Source of the DNA: Argyresthia goedartella
Lineage: Eukaryota > Arthropoda > Insecta > Lepidoptera > Argyresthiidae
Length of the DNA stretch: 64,000 nt
Direction of reading: 5' to 3'
Assembly: GCA_949825045.1 (NCBI GenBank)
Contig: OX463806.1
Location: 47,826,208-47,890,207, forward strand
The notes beneath the pieces were generated by a model. It ran no database searches. It was not told the origin of the DNA and saw only the letters and a list, made by a program, of their open reading frames with translations. The translations under genes were made by a program, and so were the position numbers. Below, in pieces: positions 21,300-31,662 of the stretch (position 1 is the stretch's first letter; each line of letters starts with the position of its first letter).

Positions 21300-23155
21300 A
21301 TTGAGTTAAAAAAAACAACAGGATTACGGAAATTTCCGTCAAAGAGAATATTCTTCAATTTTCCTCTACAGCGAAGTTTACTCAAATCTCAGATGAACGA
21401 AACTGTGGCGCAAATCTCCTTTGCCTGTAAAACTGTCTAAAGCTTTTCCGTCTATAAATAACTCAGTTGTTCGTCAGAACTTAATCAAATATTGATTATG
21501 TAGTTCTATAGTTTTATAAGGTGGTGGGATGTCAGATTATAAATGAAGTCTTTGTGAGATCCTAATACTAGAACGGGGCAATCATGCCTAGTGGAATAAA
21601 TGAATTTAAGGTCCACTCAGGGAGATCGATTAAGCCACCTAAAACCTTTAACATTTCGGCAACATTCGTCATGAGTTATCTATAGTATTAAAATTGATAT
21701 TATTTGGGACATGAGCTAAAGATACGTAAAACTGTAAAACAATGTAATTAGTCCATTACTTTAAAGTAAAGTTTTGTTTACCGTCTTTTGCTCAATTGTT
21801 TGAAATTACTTTGTTGTTATGAATGTTCAATAATGACACGTGAGTTGATGTCAGCGACATTGTTATTTTTTTCTTACCATATAATTTATCGATAATGTAT
21901 TGTCCACATCACTGTCGATATTTCTTGGAAAAAATTGCAAAAGATAAATAGTTGTAAATACGTAAATACGCTACTACAAAGAAATATATTTCTGAAAATT
22001 GTTTGCGATAAGTGTATCTTGGCCTCTTGGCGAATACGGATTCCCCCTAAAATACCCAGAAATTCCTTATTTTCGACTCAACTTTTCGATTCAATTCAGT
22101 GCACATTTCCACAGCATTCTCCTTTTTGGTAGGTACATCAGGAAACAGAAAGATAAGCCCAAGCAGACTAAACCAAAAAGGGCAATCAGCGGCAAAAATC
22201 ATGTCGTTTCAAATGATTGTCTTGGGGAAGGTACTCAGAAAAATGTCAAATAAATTCCACTGAATTACCCCCACCGCCAGGGTGGTGGGGGGCCTTGAAG
22301 GTTCCTTTTTCCAGTTTTTCGCTTATAATTCTACAACCATTAATAGTTATTTATGTCACAAGGGAGCAAAATGATGTATTTACGGCGAGGGCGGTACATT
22401 GAATCCAGAGTGAAGGGAAGGATTCTACGATACGACGATTCTAAGTTAGAATCCTGAGCGTAACGAAGGATTCAAGCGTTAACGCCCATGACGAAAATAA
22501 TTTTGCTCCTGAGTGACACATTCAACTTTTCACACCGACTATGAGGAAAATTTAAATAGCTCTAAAAAAATTAAATAACTATACTTTGAATTATACTTTC
22601 ACCACTTTTACAGTAATCGAAAAACGTAAACATTTTTTTTATATATAATGATGGATTGTGAAGGATTAGGGAAAGGTCACCACAGATAGAAACTTCCTGT
22701 GTACTTTTACTATATTGTGTAAAAATAATCGAATCGAATATTACAATGGTTTCGGATATCAATATTCATTAAATCACAATAACAGTCATCGATAGTTTTG
22801 ATTTGAGTAAAACATATAATTTATTGTAACATTTTTTTAAAATATTACGAAAATTCATAAATATTGATATAACGTTGGTAAAGTTAAAACTTGAACCATC
22901 TTCGTTTTTAATCGACTACGTCATCGTTGTCGATTGTAATGTAATTTCATAATTACATTCTATTATTTTAATCTGTGTTCAATTGGCACATTGCGTAAAA
23001 GCTGCATGCCAATGAATAAATTAAAAAAGTAGCTTGAACAGAAAAGTAGCATTTTGCTCCCTCTCGTCGTGGAGCAAAACTTACTTTTCCGAATGAAAGG
23101 AGTGAAAAAATATTAGTTTCTTCTTCATTAATTATAATAAAAAATAAATGCAATA
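21300..23155. other. no gene; low-complexity and weak repeats
   Basis: Only short chance frames. A segment at 22390-22540 (GATTCTACGA, CTAAGTTAGAATCCTGAGCG) and one at 23040-23100 (GCTCCCTCTCGTCG) share words with the repeats at 45.7 and 47.5 kb, suggesting old transposon debris. Confidence 0.35.
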
Positions 23156-23159
23156 AACG

Positions 23160-23440
23160 TAGCCTATTAATATCCCCATCGAGGGGTACGGGGCTTTACT
23201 CGGATACAAATAAGATTGAGCGATACTCCACCACGCTTGCCCACTGCGGGTTGATGGAGGAGAGTCGGGCTGGCGGCCAACCCGACTGTCAGAAGTTATG
23301 AAGCTGCCCCTATTTGGGCCTCTGACACAGCTCTACAACTACTACAACCGACTAGTGGCAGTAGCCGGGACCAACAGCTTAACGTGTCATCCGAAACAGG
23401 GAAGCGCCCGATACAAATACCGAGACGGACACCCATCCAG
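23160..23440 (+). repeat. Lepidopteran dispersed repeat (CCCCATCGAGGGG family)
   Basis: Ordered motifs: TATCCCCATCGAGGGGTACG, CTCCACCACGCTTGCCCACT, GCGGGTTGATGG, AGCCGGGACCAACAGCTTAA and GTGTCATCCGAAACAGGG. Copies lie at 3.4, 54.6 and 59.9 kb. I recognise it as a common lepidopteran repeat, probably a LINE end. Confidence 0.65.
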
Positions 23441-23911
23441 TACTCGACTGGGCCAGATGTTACCCCAACCGAATACCGCTAGGCCACGGACGCTCCTAGG
23501 AACATGCAGTAGGGACTGGATATAAACTAGTATTTAAAGTCCTAAGTAGAAAATCGAGAGCCCTAAACGACTATTGCTTGAAACAGTTTTGGACCCACAC
23601 AAACCATCAGGCTATCAGAGAGGGTCAATCGTTTTACTCCAACTACAGAAGCCCGAGTGATTGATTACGCCAGAGTGTGTTTGTCGTTAACAGGGAATTG
23701 CAACAATTGTGCAACAGGTTCTAGAAAACTTGTTCAGCCGATTGTTCAAACTCCAAGCAGCAGTGCTGTCACCGAAAGTATTTCTAGTGAGCTGATTATG
23801 TCTTTGCTTGTCTACTTATTATATAAAATAAACTTGAATTTTAAAGGCTAATCAGTTAGTTATAAAACAATATTGTTATAACTTGAACTATACCATACAA
23901 TTTTTATCTAC

Positions 23912-24266
23912 CCAAGTATCTTAAACCCTTTTTAATGCGTCCAAAAACCGCACGTTACGACCAGCATAATGATATGCGAATTGGTAAAAACTCATATCAA
24001 TATTTCAACATATTATGACATTCAAATTTCAAACTCCGACGCCCGCCTGCGTGCCGCCTAGTTTATGAAGTTGGTACTACTGAACAAGCTAAACATGTGC
24101 AGAGCAATGAACCGGTCGAAAGTGCGATTCCTGAACGCATCAAAGAGAGTTTATGATATGTTTGTAGATACACTAGTGTATGTAACTGTACATAATTAGA
24201 CATTAAAACTCTCAAGTGATATTGTTATGAAAAGCCCTCCATTATGTATCAGTCACATAAAACACT
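23912..24266 (-). mobile_element. single end of the long-TIR element family of 34.5 kb
   Basis: The sequence follows the right end of the 34485-37935 element: ACGTTACGACCAGCATAATG, GGTAAAAACTCAT, GACGCCCGCCTGCGTGCCGC, AGTTGGTACTACTGAACAAG, CATCAAAGAGAGTTTATGAT, TAACTGTACATAATTAG, and it ends CAGTCACATAAAACACT at 24266. Only one end is present, so the copy is truncated or is a solo end. Confidence 0.75.
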
Positions 24267-24269
24267 ATT

Positions 24270-25055
24270 ATCTGTCTTCAATGACTTAAGGAGCCCACAA
24301 CATCTGATACATTTTATGCACCCAAGAAATTGCTCACAGAATATAAAAGATAAGAGTCCAACGCCTTTATCGCAATAAGAGTTCAAAGGGGCATAAAAGG
24401 ACGAAATCTGATTCAGTCTGGACGCCCATCTTATGATGAAATATCCAAAAGAGCTTGCAAAAGGCCTCGTAATTTAAGCCTAAATATTAATTTTTGGACA
24501 GCCTAGTGCAAAATATGAAATCTTAGATAATTACTTTCTTAAGTAATTACATGTTCTTTTGTCATAAAAGTGCAAATTAATTTTTTTTACTACTAAGAAT
24601 TCATTTGATATGCCTTGCATTAAATTAAATTACTTATATTTGTTGTTATTCCTACTACACCGTCTACATTTATCTATCAGGGTTTTGCAGTGGTGGTATT
24701 TCGGCCCTTGACTGGCCCAAACAATCTGGGGATTAAAGTTAGTTTGCCTATTCTAAAAGTCTCGAGTGATCAGACTAGATACCTGGCCGAGATTAACAGG
24801 CTGTTTTGTAGTCAGGCAACTCTCTTACTACTAGGTTACAGAAATTTTAATTGTTATTTCTATGAATTATACTGTGAAATTAAGTAAGTTTTTATTTTTT
24901 CACTTATATTCAAATCCGTCTTAAATGAAACATTGTGAACCACATAAGCCCTTCTAGTAAAGAGCTACAGTTGTTTTGTTTCGTTCGGGTGCATTATGAT
25001 GAACCTTGCACTGTTAGGACTTCATCACTTGAATTCTAAAGTCAATGACAAAACA
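24270..25055. other. no gene or recognised repeat
   Basis: AT-rich sequence with short chance frames; nothing could be supported. Confidence 0.35.
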
Positions 25056-25059
25056 TCGT

Positions 25060-25200
25060 GAGGAAATGATCATATTTCGATAGCTGCGACGATGGCTAGC
25101 CCTCCTTGAGTAGGGAATGACTAGCGAAAGTGGGCGCAGCTGTGCCTATGCCACCCCTATGGAAAAAGGCGTGACGCTATGTTGTTGTTATTAAAGCTGA
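25060..25200 (-). repeat. dispersed repeat, inverted copy of the 21.1-kb family
   Basis: AGTAGGGAATGACTAGCGAA, AGTGGGCGCAGCTGTGCCTA and AAAAAGGCGTGACGCTATGT are the reverse complement of the motif order at 21115-21210. Confidence 0.55.
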
Positions 25201-25350
25201 ATCCATATTTACCTTTTCATTGAAATTTATTGATTTTTACTATAGCGGAATCATCCCCGCAAATCTCATAAAAAAACTCACTAATGTGAGCGAAAACTAT
25301 TATGACAGATGACAGAAATACGAAGTACTTATACTAGAATGCATTTCAGA

Positions 25351-26788
25351 ATCCCTTCGCCGTTATGTTGGCTATAGTGCACAATTGTCAACTGTCACTA
25401 TGTTCTATTATTTTTTGTTTCATTTTGCAATCTATGTTCTATTTTTTAGCGACACACTCAACAGAAAAATGCAGTTGTCTGTAACTGGAACAAACAACTC
25501 GAAGCGACACTTCAGAAAGCCAATATATCACTCTTCCAGTGTCGTAAGATTGTGGTCAGAAGATCGACAAATGGGAGCTTAAACCGAAGATATGTCGATG
25601 GATGTATCCGGCAATAGTCAGACCAATTATCACATATGGCTGCTTAATATGGTGGCAACCTACCACGCACGGCACGTGTGGCCATTGCAGGTTGTATGAG
25701 GTCGATGCCTATAACAGCGCTGGTAATTATACTAGGAATATCACCATTGCACCTTTGTATGCAGCAAGAGACAACATCTGCAGTTCTAAGACACGGAACA
25801 GTGGAAAGGGCAACCAGCAGACAGTGGTAACTGCACCAATCTGGCAAAGGCTGGCCATTTTTTATTTTCGTATTAAAATTGCTTTTTCACCATTCTAATT
25901 TTATCTATTGTAGTTGTAATTTTATGGGTATGCTCAATGACGTGAAATAATCGTTTATTATTTATTATCATTAAAGGCCCTCGAAGAGGTCCCGCAGACA
26001 GACCGCATAAAAAAAAGATAAAAAATCTTGTAGATAAAAAAAATACAATATACAGTGATGGCTCAAAAAACTGTTGTCACAATGGGGGGGTCATCTACTC
26101 ACCTAAATTGAGCATTGAGATTAATTTATGCACAGAATAAGAAGGTAAGTGCAAATAGTTTCGTTCATTAGAGGAGGTGCGTGTTACGTCACAGCCACAT
26201 GACATTGACAGACCAAATCAAGACAGCTATAGATGATCCCCTGTACAAATGCACCAAAAAAGCAACCTTTCAACTAGCTGCAGTCGCAGTAATCGAAACC
26301 GGTCAGGAGCATCATCATCGTCAAAAACATCTGAACAATATGAGAGCACACCAACGAAGCTCTCAATAGCCAAAAAAAGATACCATGGCCAATAAAAAAA
26401 TTACTTGGACATGTTATTTTTCTTATATATAAGGCTGAATTTTATATAACTAAGGGTGATTACTGTGAAGATTACAATAGTTTCATGGATTGTTTATTTT
26501 TGTAATGTAATTAATTCATTCTTTCATCAAACACCTTTTTTGCAATCAGGACATTGTGCGAAACTATTCACATCAACATAGGATATTATATCTATACCTA
26601 CCTACCTACAAACTCGTCACAATATACATAAAGAGATAACGATAATGATAGCTAAGAGTTTTGGCAACGGGTATGGACATTTGTAATATGACTTTGATTA
26701 GATACTTTCTCCCCATCTTTTGGGTTACACATTTTTGAAAATCTAGCAACACTGGTTCCATTGTTGGCAACTTAACGGCGAAGGGAAT
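25351..26788. mobile_element. expanded copy of the TTCCCTTCGCC MITE family, carrying a LINE fragment
   Basis: Left end ATCCCTTCGCCGTTATGTTG then GC (25351-25372). Right end at 26763-26788 is inverted and nearly matching. The ~90 bases inside the right end (TTGGGTTACACATTTTTGAA, CTAGCAACACTGGTTCCATT) closely follow the right end of the 346-bp copy at 16.9 kb. The two ends are 1.4 kb apart because the middle holds a LINE fragment (25482-26130). Either the LINE inserted into the MITE or a larger parent element is represented. Confidence 0.65.
25482..26130 (+). pseudogene. LINE fragment: RT thumb region and RNase H start
   Basis: Plus-strand translation gives NWNKQLEATLQKANISLFQC, KPKICRWMYPAIVRPIITYG, CLIWWQP, then after a frameshift RVAIAGCMRSMPITALVII, LGISPLHLYVQQE and, at 26045-26130, IYSDGSKNCCHNGGVIYSP. 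The last is the first strand of an RNase H domain with its catalytic D. The arrangement RT then RNase H is that of I/R1/Loa-type non-LTR retrotransposons. Frameshifts and 5' and 3' truncation make it inactive. Confidence 0.75.
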
Positions 26789-26789
26789 T

Positions 26790-27900
26790 TAAAATCGAAA
26801 TGCACTCTAGAAGACTTGAATTATTATATTAACTAGAAAAAACTGATATTTTTATAAAGGCGCACAATACTTTTGATTTTCTATTAATCCAACTAATAAT
26901 ATGGGGATCAGCTGTGACAGGACTGATATAATCTATACAATAGGCCTCAAAGTCGAAATTGTGTCATTCAACAGAGTAAATTATTTATTTATATATTTTT
27001 ATTATTTCACAATTAAAATTATGTGAATTAGTTGACTTTTAATTAGCTGACCAAATTGTGGGTAATGATAGTAGCCATCATTATGGACAACTTTCCCAAC
27101 AGAACATAATTATGGTCGCAAATGAAAACGATCCTCAGTACATTGCCCTGTAGCCTTTTTATGCATTATTAAATAAAAATCTACAAATGAGAACACTAGT
27201 CGACAAGCAAAATCGTAATAAAAGAGCTCGTGTCAAATTATCGTGTTCTGATTGGCCAATTCTTTAATTGCGATAAATATCAGAATAACTTAATCAGACT
27301 ACTTATCATCTGATTACAGGTTACTGTGGGAGACTCAAAAAATATTTTAAAAATTAGTTCACCTTATTAAATGTCAACCTGTAGTATGAATTTATGAATT
27401 ACGTATATGATATGATATACTTTCCGAAAAAGGGTTTGAAGTGCGAAAAAAAGGCAACATAAAAGACAATCATGGATATTTGATATTAAAATTACAATTG
27501 CTATTTTCTAGCGATAGTCACCGGTTTCTCTGGCCGCAAAATGCCAAGATTATTCGAAATAGCCGACTGTTAAGCATGCCAGATTTATTATAATCATGCT
27601 CTTTAATTATTAGGTTCTTCAAAAAAAATTAAAAAAAATAAACATAAATATTTATATACAGTCAGGGTACACTTGCGCCTAGGTTTCCCCATCCTTTTCT
27701 TTATAATAGGATATCTCAAAATTGTAATATAAAATTTAAGTACATGCTAAAATGAAATAAAAAGTTGACAGTCTTCATTGTCGTACTCCGATACAGAAAG
27801 GCTGCTTGTACGAAGCTGCTAATCAAACTAAATGCAATAATAAATCAACTATCAATATTTAATTTTTCTTTTTGTTATTTATAAGATTTATTTTTATAAT
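26790..27900. other. no gene; one motif shared with 38.9 kb
   Basis: AT-rich. A stretch near 27200-27290 (GAGCTCGTGTCAAATTATCG, GTGTTCTGATTGG) shares words with 38890-39040, suggesting a weak dispersed repeat. No coding frame is supported. Confidence 0.35.
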
Positions 27901-27904
27901 AATC

Positions 27905-27965
27905 AATGTACGATTCCCATGATACAGGCTTGCCTAGTGTGGGGATCACAAGTACTGTGTTTGCT
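27905..27965 (+). mobile_element. SINE-body fragment
   Basis: CCCATGATACAGGCTTGCCT followed by AGTGTGGGGATCA resembles the 3' half of the window's tRNA-headed SINEs (GATACAGG, CCTAGT, TGGGG). Confidence 0.5.
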
Positions 27966-28199
27966 TAATTTTAATTACGCACTTTAAATCGTCACATAAC
28001 AATGTGTTATATTAACTGTGTAATTGTGTACTTTTTTTAGTGAAATAGATATAATTTTATTTTTTTAGGTGTAGTCTAGCCTAATCAATAAATACTCGAT
28101 TTTGCGTGGCATGGCCGCAGCTGCGGAGATTTCCTCTGATTGCTCTCCGGGTGCTTTTGTAACAACAAATTAGACCACTTTTACTAATGTTTTGGTGCT

Positions 28200-28410
28200 T
28201 AGTGTAAATAAGTTCTTACTCTTTGGGTATCTTAACCATCCTTTGTACATCCTGCTATTTCCCTAGCCGGGAATCGAAGCCACAGATATTGAAATGTTTA
28301 TTAAATCAACCTGTATTACTATATCACTCGATAGTGTTGCTGATAAGAATAAATTTGTGGGAAGTAATCTCGTTTGGCAAAAGAGTTCCACTCTGGTGTT
28401 CATTTTTTTA
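28200..28410 (-). mobile_element. SINE-like sequence with B box
   Basis: Minus strand contains GGCTTCGATTCCCGGCTAGG, a B-box-like core matching the one at 29700 (GGGTTCGATTCCCGGCTAGG). The upstream half is AT-rich, with no convincing A box, so the copy is degenerate. Confidence 0.45.
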
Positions 28411-28439
28411 ATACAATTATTCAATTTCCTCTTACTCCA

Positions 28440-29378
28440 TACGAGTAAATTATATCCTTCTTCTTCTATCCAGCCTCCTGCACCCTTGTTGAGTAAAGGC
28501 CTCCTCTTCATTACGCCATTTATTGTGGTCCTGGGCAAACCTGATCCACTGCGGTCCGGCAGTTTTGGCAATGTCATCAGACCATCGGGCGGTTGGTCTG
28601 CCCCTCTGTCTGTCCCTTGGCCACCATTCCGTCACCGCCTTGGTCATCTCCACTTTAACCTTGCGATTCGCATACCCTCATCTATGACCTTGATGATGAT
28701 TATGAGGTGGGACTCCCGCTGAACCACAGCCGGGTGATCGGTCCTCCATCGTGACTATTTCACCATTCCCAGTGTTTGGGCACTGGTTACTGTTGGATCA
28801 ACAGATGTCCCTCCCCAAATCTTCTTGTTCGTTTAATTAATTCAAGGATGTCGCTAAACTTTAAGTTTGACAAATCTTCTGCTTTAATGTTATCCATCCT
28901 TAGTGTTCGCCATCTTATGTTTGAATACATTACGCATTCTCCCAAGAAGTGCTGGCTACTTTCTACCAAGCCACAGTGAGGGCATGATGGGTCCTGTAGG
29001 AGTCTTAATAATGATAGGTGTCTATTTAGTTTGCAGTGACCTGTCACCACACCTGCCAGTATTGCTATGTTTTCCCTATTAGGATTAAGTAAATACTTAG
29101 CCTTTTTGGGGTCTTTCCTTAAGATAAACATCTTAGACTGCCTTCAGTCTTTGGTCTTCCGGTTCTACGACCTTGGTGCGTCGTCGTATCTCGACGTTGG
29201 GTATGTGATCGCGAAGGGAGATTCTAAGCATAGCACGCTCCATTGCCCTTTGAGCTACTCGGATTTTATGCATGGATTCCTTTGTGAGCGGCCATGCCTC
29301 AGATCCATATGCAAGTATAGGCAGGATACATTGGTTAAACATCTTGGTTTTCAGGTATTGAGGGATTTTGGATTTTAA
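28440..29378 (-). pseudogene. RTE-like LINE C-terminal region, split by a nested LINE
   Basis: From right: LKSKIPQYLKTKMFNQCILP, ILAYGSEAWPLTKESMHKI, AQRAMERAMLRISLRDHIP and IRRRTKV (29378-29164). Then comes a 471-bp insertion, then KVIDEGMRIARLKW, EWWPRDRQRGRPTARWSDDI, GPQWIRFAQDHNKWRNEEEA and FTQQG (28692-28440). These are contiguous in intact RTE-type proteins. One frameshift lies just after RLKWRWPRR. No RT catalytic core or endonuclease is present. Confidence 0.8.
28693..29163 (-). mobile_element. nested LINE 3' fragment with 12-bp target duplication
   Basis: TCTATGACCTTG (28681-28692) and TCTACGACCTTG (29164-29175) flank it, one difference in 12. The insert encodes on the minus strand AILAGVVTGHCKLNRHLSLL, DPSCPHCGLVESSQHFLGEC and LSNLKFSDILELIKRTRRF. 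This is the cysteine/histidine-containing C-terminal region found after the RNase H domain in I/R1/Jockey-like LINEs. It ends in ATCATCAT as a short tail. The RTE must already have been in place. Confidence 0.85.
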
Positions 29379-29639
29379 GGACGAGTAAATTAATCAATTA
29401 AAAATATTCTTCACTCACATCTGCCTTGTAACCAGTTGCGAATGAGTTTTTTTTTGAAAATTAACACTTTCCACTGTTTTGCCAAATTAATTGTATCTAT
29501 TTAATGCTATTAAAGATCAATTATTTCCCAGTAATTGATCCCCGGTCCAGCACCACACCTACGCGCGATTTTGAACCTTATGTCATGGTAATAAAATTCA
29601 AACCATATATCGGAAAAATCATTTCTGGAAATACCATTG

Positions 29640-29760
29640 GAGGTGAGCGTTTAATAGCAACACATTGTTATAAAACAGGTGTAATTTTTGTAAAATCGAT
29701 GGGTTCGATTCCCGGCTAGGCAATATATTTATTTTTACAGTTAAGGATGCTGTTTTGCTT
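29640..29760 (+). mobile_element. tRNA-like SINE
   Basis: GGTGAGCGTTTAATAGCAAC and, 60 bases on, GGGTTCGATTCCCGGCTAGG at 29699-29718 form a degenerate A-box/B-box pair followed by AT-rich sequence. It lies about 120 bases upstream of the phosphodiesterase exon, within the presumed intron. Confidence 0.5.
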
Positions 29761-29877
29761 TTTATCAAAAAAAATATCATTATCATAGGTTCCTGCCAAC
29801 AAAAAAATCCGATTTCGAAATGGGGCACTCTGTATAAATGCTTAAAAATATATTTAAAACAACATTTTCGTCCACAG

Positions 29878-30048
29878 AACACCTCAGTTCTGGAGAATCA
29901 CCACTGGCGGTCCGCCGTCAGCTGCGTCATCGAGAGCGGCCTCTTCGACGAGGTCAGCGACCTTCGGAAGCAGCTGGAGAAGCAAATCAGCTCTCTCATC
30001 CTGGCGACTGATATTACGAGGCAGCAGGAGTACCTCAGCAGGTTTAAG
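29878..30048 (+). CDS. internal exon of a PDE7-like cyclic-nucleotide phosphodiesterase
   Basis: This 171-base, phase-0 exon encodes 57 residues. It is preceded by a splice acceptor (TTTTCGTCCACAG ending at 29877) and followed by a donor (AAG|GTGAGA at 30048/30049). The protein contains [14 protein letters not shown], the HD-type phosphodiesterase signature with its adjacent metal-region histidines, and [20 protein letters not shown], the following helix with the conserved ATD. HHWRSA and LATDI-RQ-EYL agree best with PDE7-type enzymes, which hydrolyse cAMP in the cytosol; PDE8 and PDE4 families differ at these positions. Codon use is GC-richer than the surroundings. The neighbouring exons are not visible in this window, so introns must be long. 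The reading frame runs open for some distance past the donor, but the splice site and the loss of similarity argue for stopping at 30048. Confidence 0.85.
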
Positions 30049-30339
30049 GTGAGAAGGAAACTTTGTCGAGATCGGTCTATCCGTGCTAATATAGAACCTG
30101 AGAGAATTTGGAACAAATGGTGCAACAGTTTGGGAGGTACGGTCTACCTTTACAAATACCACAAACTACAAACACCTACACAATGTAAGCAAACAGTTTT
30201 GTTATTCTGAGGATACGTACATAAAAAACATCAAACCGATAAGCACCTTTCAACGCGCTTATCGGTTATCGTGCAGAACTTTGTTACCTTTTGCGGACTT
30301 TATAGCGAGCTTATTTCTTGAGTCAAATGACTGAATAAA

Positions 30340-30862
30340 TAAACTAGAGGCTTCTAAAGTGGCGCCCTGGTGCGCCGTAGAGAGTAAACAGAGGTGGCAG
30401 GATGCTATTATCGGCTGTAGAGCTATTGGCGAAAATTACGGCTTTTTTAAAATGCAGATGTCAACGCGGTGGTCAAGATTGTATTCGTCCTCTATTGAGC
30501 TTATTGTCTCACAAGAAAAGAGACATCAAGTCTCTTTTCGCGGATCACTTTTCGAAGCTCACTGAAAAGTTTTCGGGATATTTAGTCGAAGACGATGTCG
30601 AAAAGATTGCGTGGTTCCAAGATCCTTTCCAAGCTCCACCAGATTTCACTTCGCAACATGAAGAGAGTCTCATTGAACTCTCTTGCAACTTTCAAATAAG
30701 ATTTACGTGTTCCGATTTCGCGGACTTTTGAATATAGGTCCAAAATTAATATCCAACTTTGAGTTCAAAGGCTCTAAGAATTATCATTCCCTTTGCAACA
30801 TCTTATTTATGTGAAGCCGGCTTTCCAGCTGTAGCTGAAATTAAGATCACCAAAATTGTACA
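30340..30862 (+). pseudogene. hAT-family transposase C terminus (ZBED/Buster-like)
   Basis: The frame 30402-30731 gives LFADHFSKLTEKFSGYLVED, DVEKIAWFQDPFQAPPDF and QHEESLIELSCNFQIRFT. After a frame change, 30770-30862 gives ALRIIIPFATSYLCEAGFPA and VAEIKITKI. This is the end of the hAT dimerisation domain as found in ZBED5/Buster-type proteins, whose LCEAGFSA-like motif is diagnostic. The upstream DDE core is not recognisable. It lies downstream of the PDE exon, presumably in the next intron, on the same strand by chance. A stop, a frameshift and 5' truncation mark it as dead. Confidence 0.75.
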
Positions 30863-30939
30863 CGCGTCATATTGATTAAGTTATTGAATTATTAAAAAAA
30901 TCTTTTTAATGTTGCATAATAAATGTAGTCTTGAGTGTT

Positions 30940-31085
30940 AATAAATATAAAACGCAGCTTCATTTTGTAGAAGGCCTCCGCTGTCCGTCCGTCCTTCTAT
31001 CTGTCCGTCTATCCGTCTGCTCGGTATTTTATGGTCCATAATAGGTAGAGAGTTGAAATGTTCACAGAATGTGTAAATAGAAGGG
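30940..31085 (-). repeat. Lepidopteran dispersed repeat (GTCCGTC family)
   Basis: CTGTCCGTCCGTCCTTCTAT, ATAGGTAGAGAGTTGAAATG and TTCACAGAATGTGTA are present in the order of the family members at 47.9 and 59.1 kb, but with the GTCCGTC block nearer the left. Direction is therefore uncertain. Confidence 0.5.
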
Positions 31086-31295
31086 CGTCCCCTGACAGGA
31101 GCCGAGATGCTGCTATTATCGTCCGTGGCCTGATGGGTTTGACTGCGGACCCGCAATCAGTGTAGGAAGCAGGAATAATTCACCAAGTTAAAAATAAAAA
31201 ATAAAACGACTTCAAGTTCAAACCCTATTTCTTCCTCCCCGGTCGGAATGCGAATAAAGTTTGTGTAAAAAAGTCCTCATCAAAACGTATTTTTG

Positions 31296-31537
31296 GTGGT
31301 GGTCATATAATTAAGAACGACTATTTGAAATGAAGCTTTTTTCAAACTTACGAGAATAACACTTATTGCATGTCGTTTTGTATCTCTCTCGGTATCGTAA
31401 AACTGTTTTACACAATCGTAGCATACAGTTATAATATGATAAATTCAACAATATTATTATATAAGTAAACTTTTTGTATATAATATATCTTAACATGTTA
31501 TTGCAAACTTACTGGCTGGCCACATAATTAAGAACGC
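31296..31537. repeat. left IR/DR pair of the Tc1-like element
   Basis: Outer repeat 31296-31320 and inner repeat 31513-31537 share ATAATTAAGAACG and the preceding GG-C-A-ATAA context. They are direct copies separated by 217 bases. In IR/DR transposons both copies bind the transposase. Confidence 0.8.
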
Positions 31538-31662
31538 TGGATAGTTTATTTTTTTATTCAAATTTAAATAGAGAACACTCTGTAACTAGGCCACTATTCG
31601 AGTAATTTTGGCGCCATTTAGTTCTGTAAAAGGCAAAAAGTTGATCGTTTCATAATAAAAAA

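Noticed and set aside
28294..28722. 142-codon plus-strand frame
   Set aside because: Antisense of the RTE fragment, whose minus-strand translation shows recognisable motifs.
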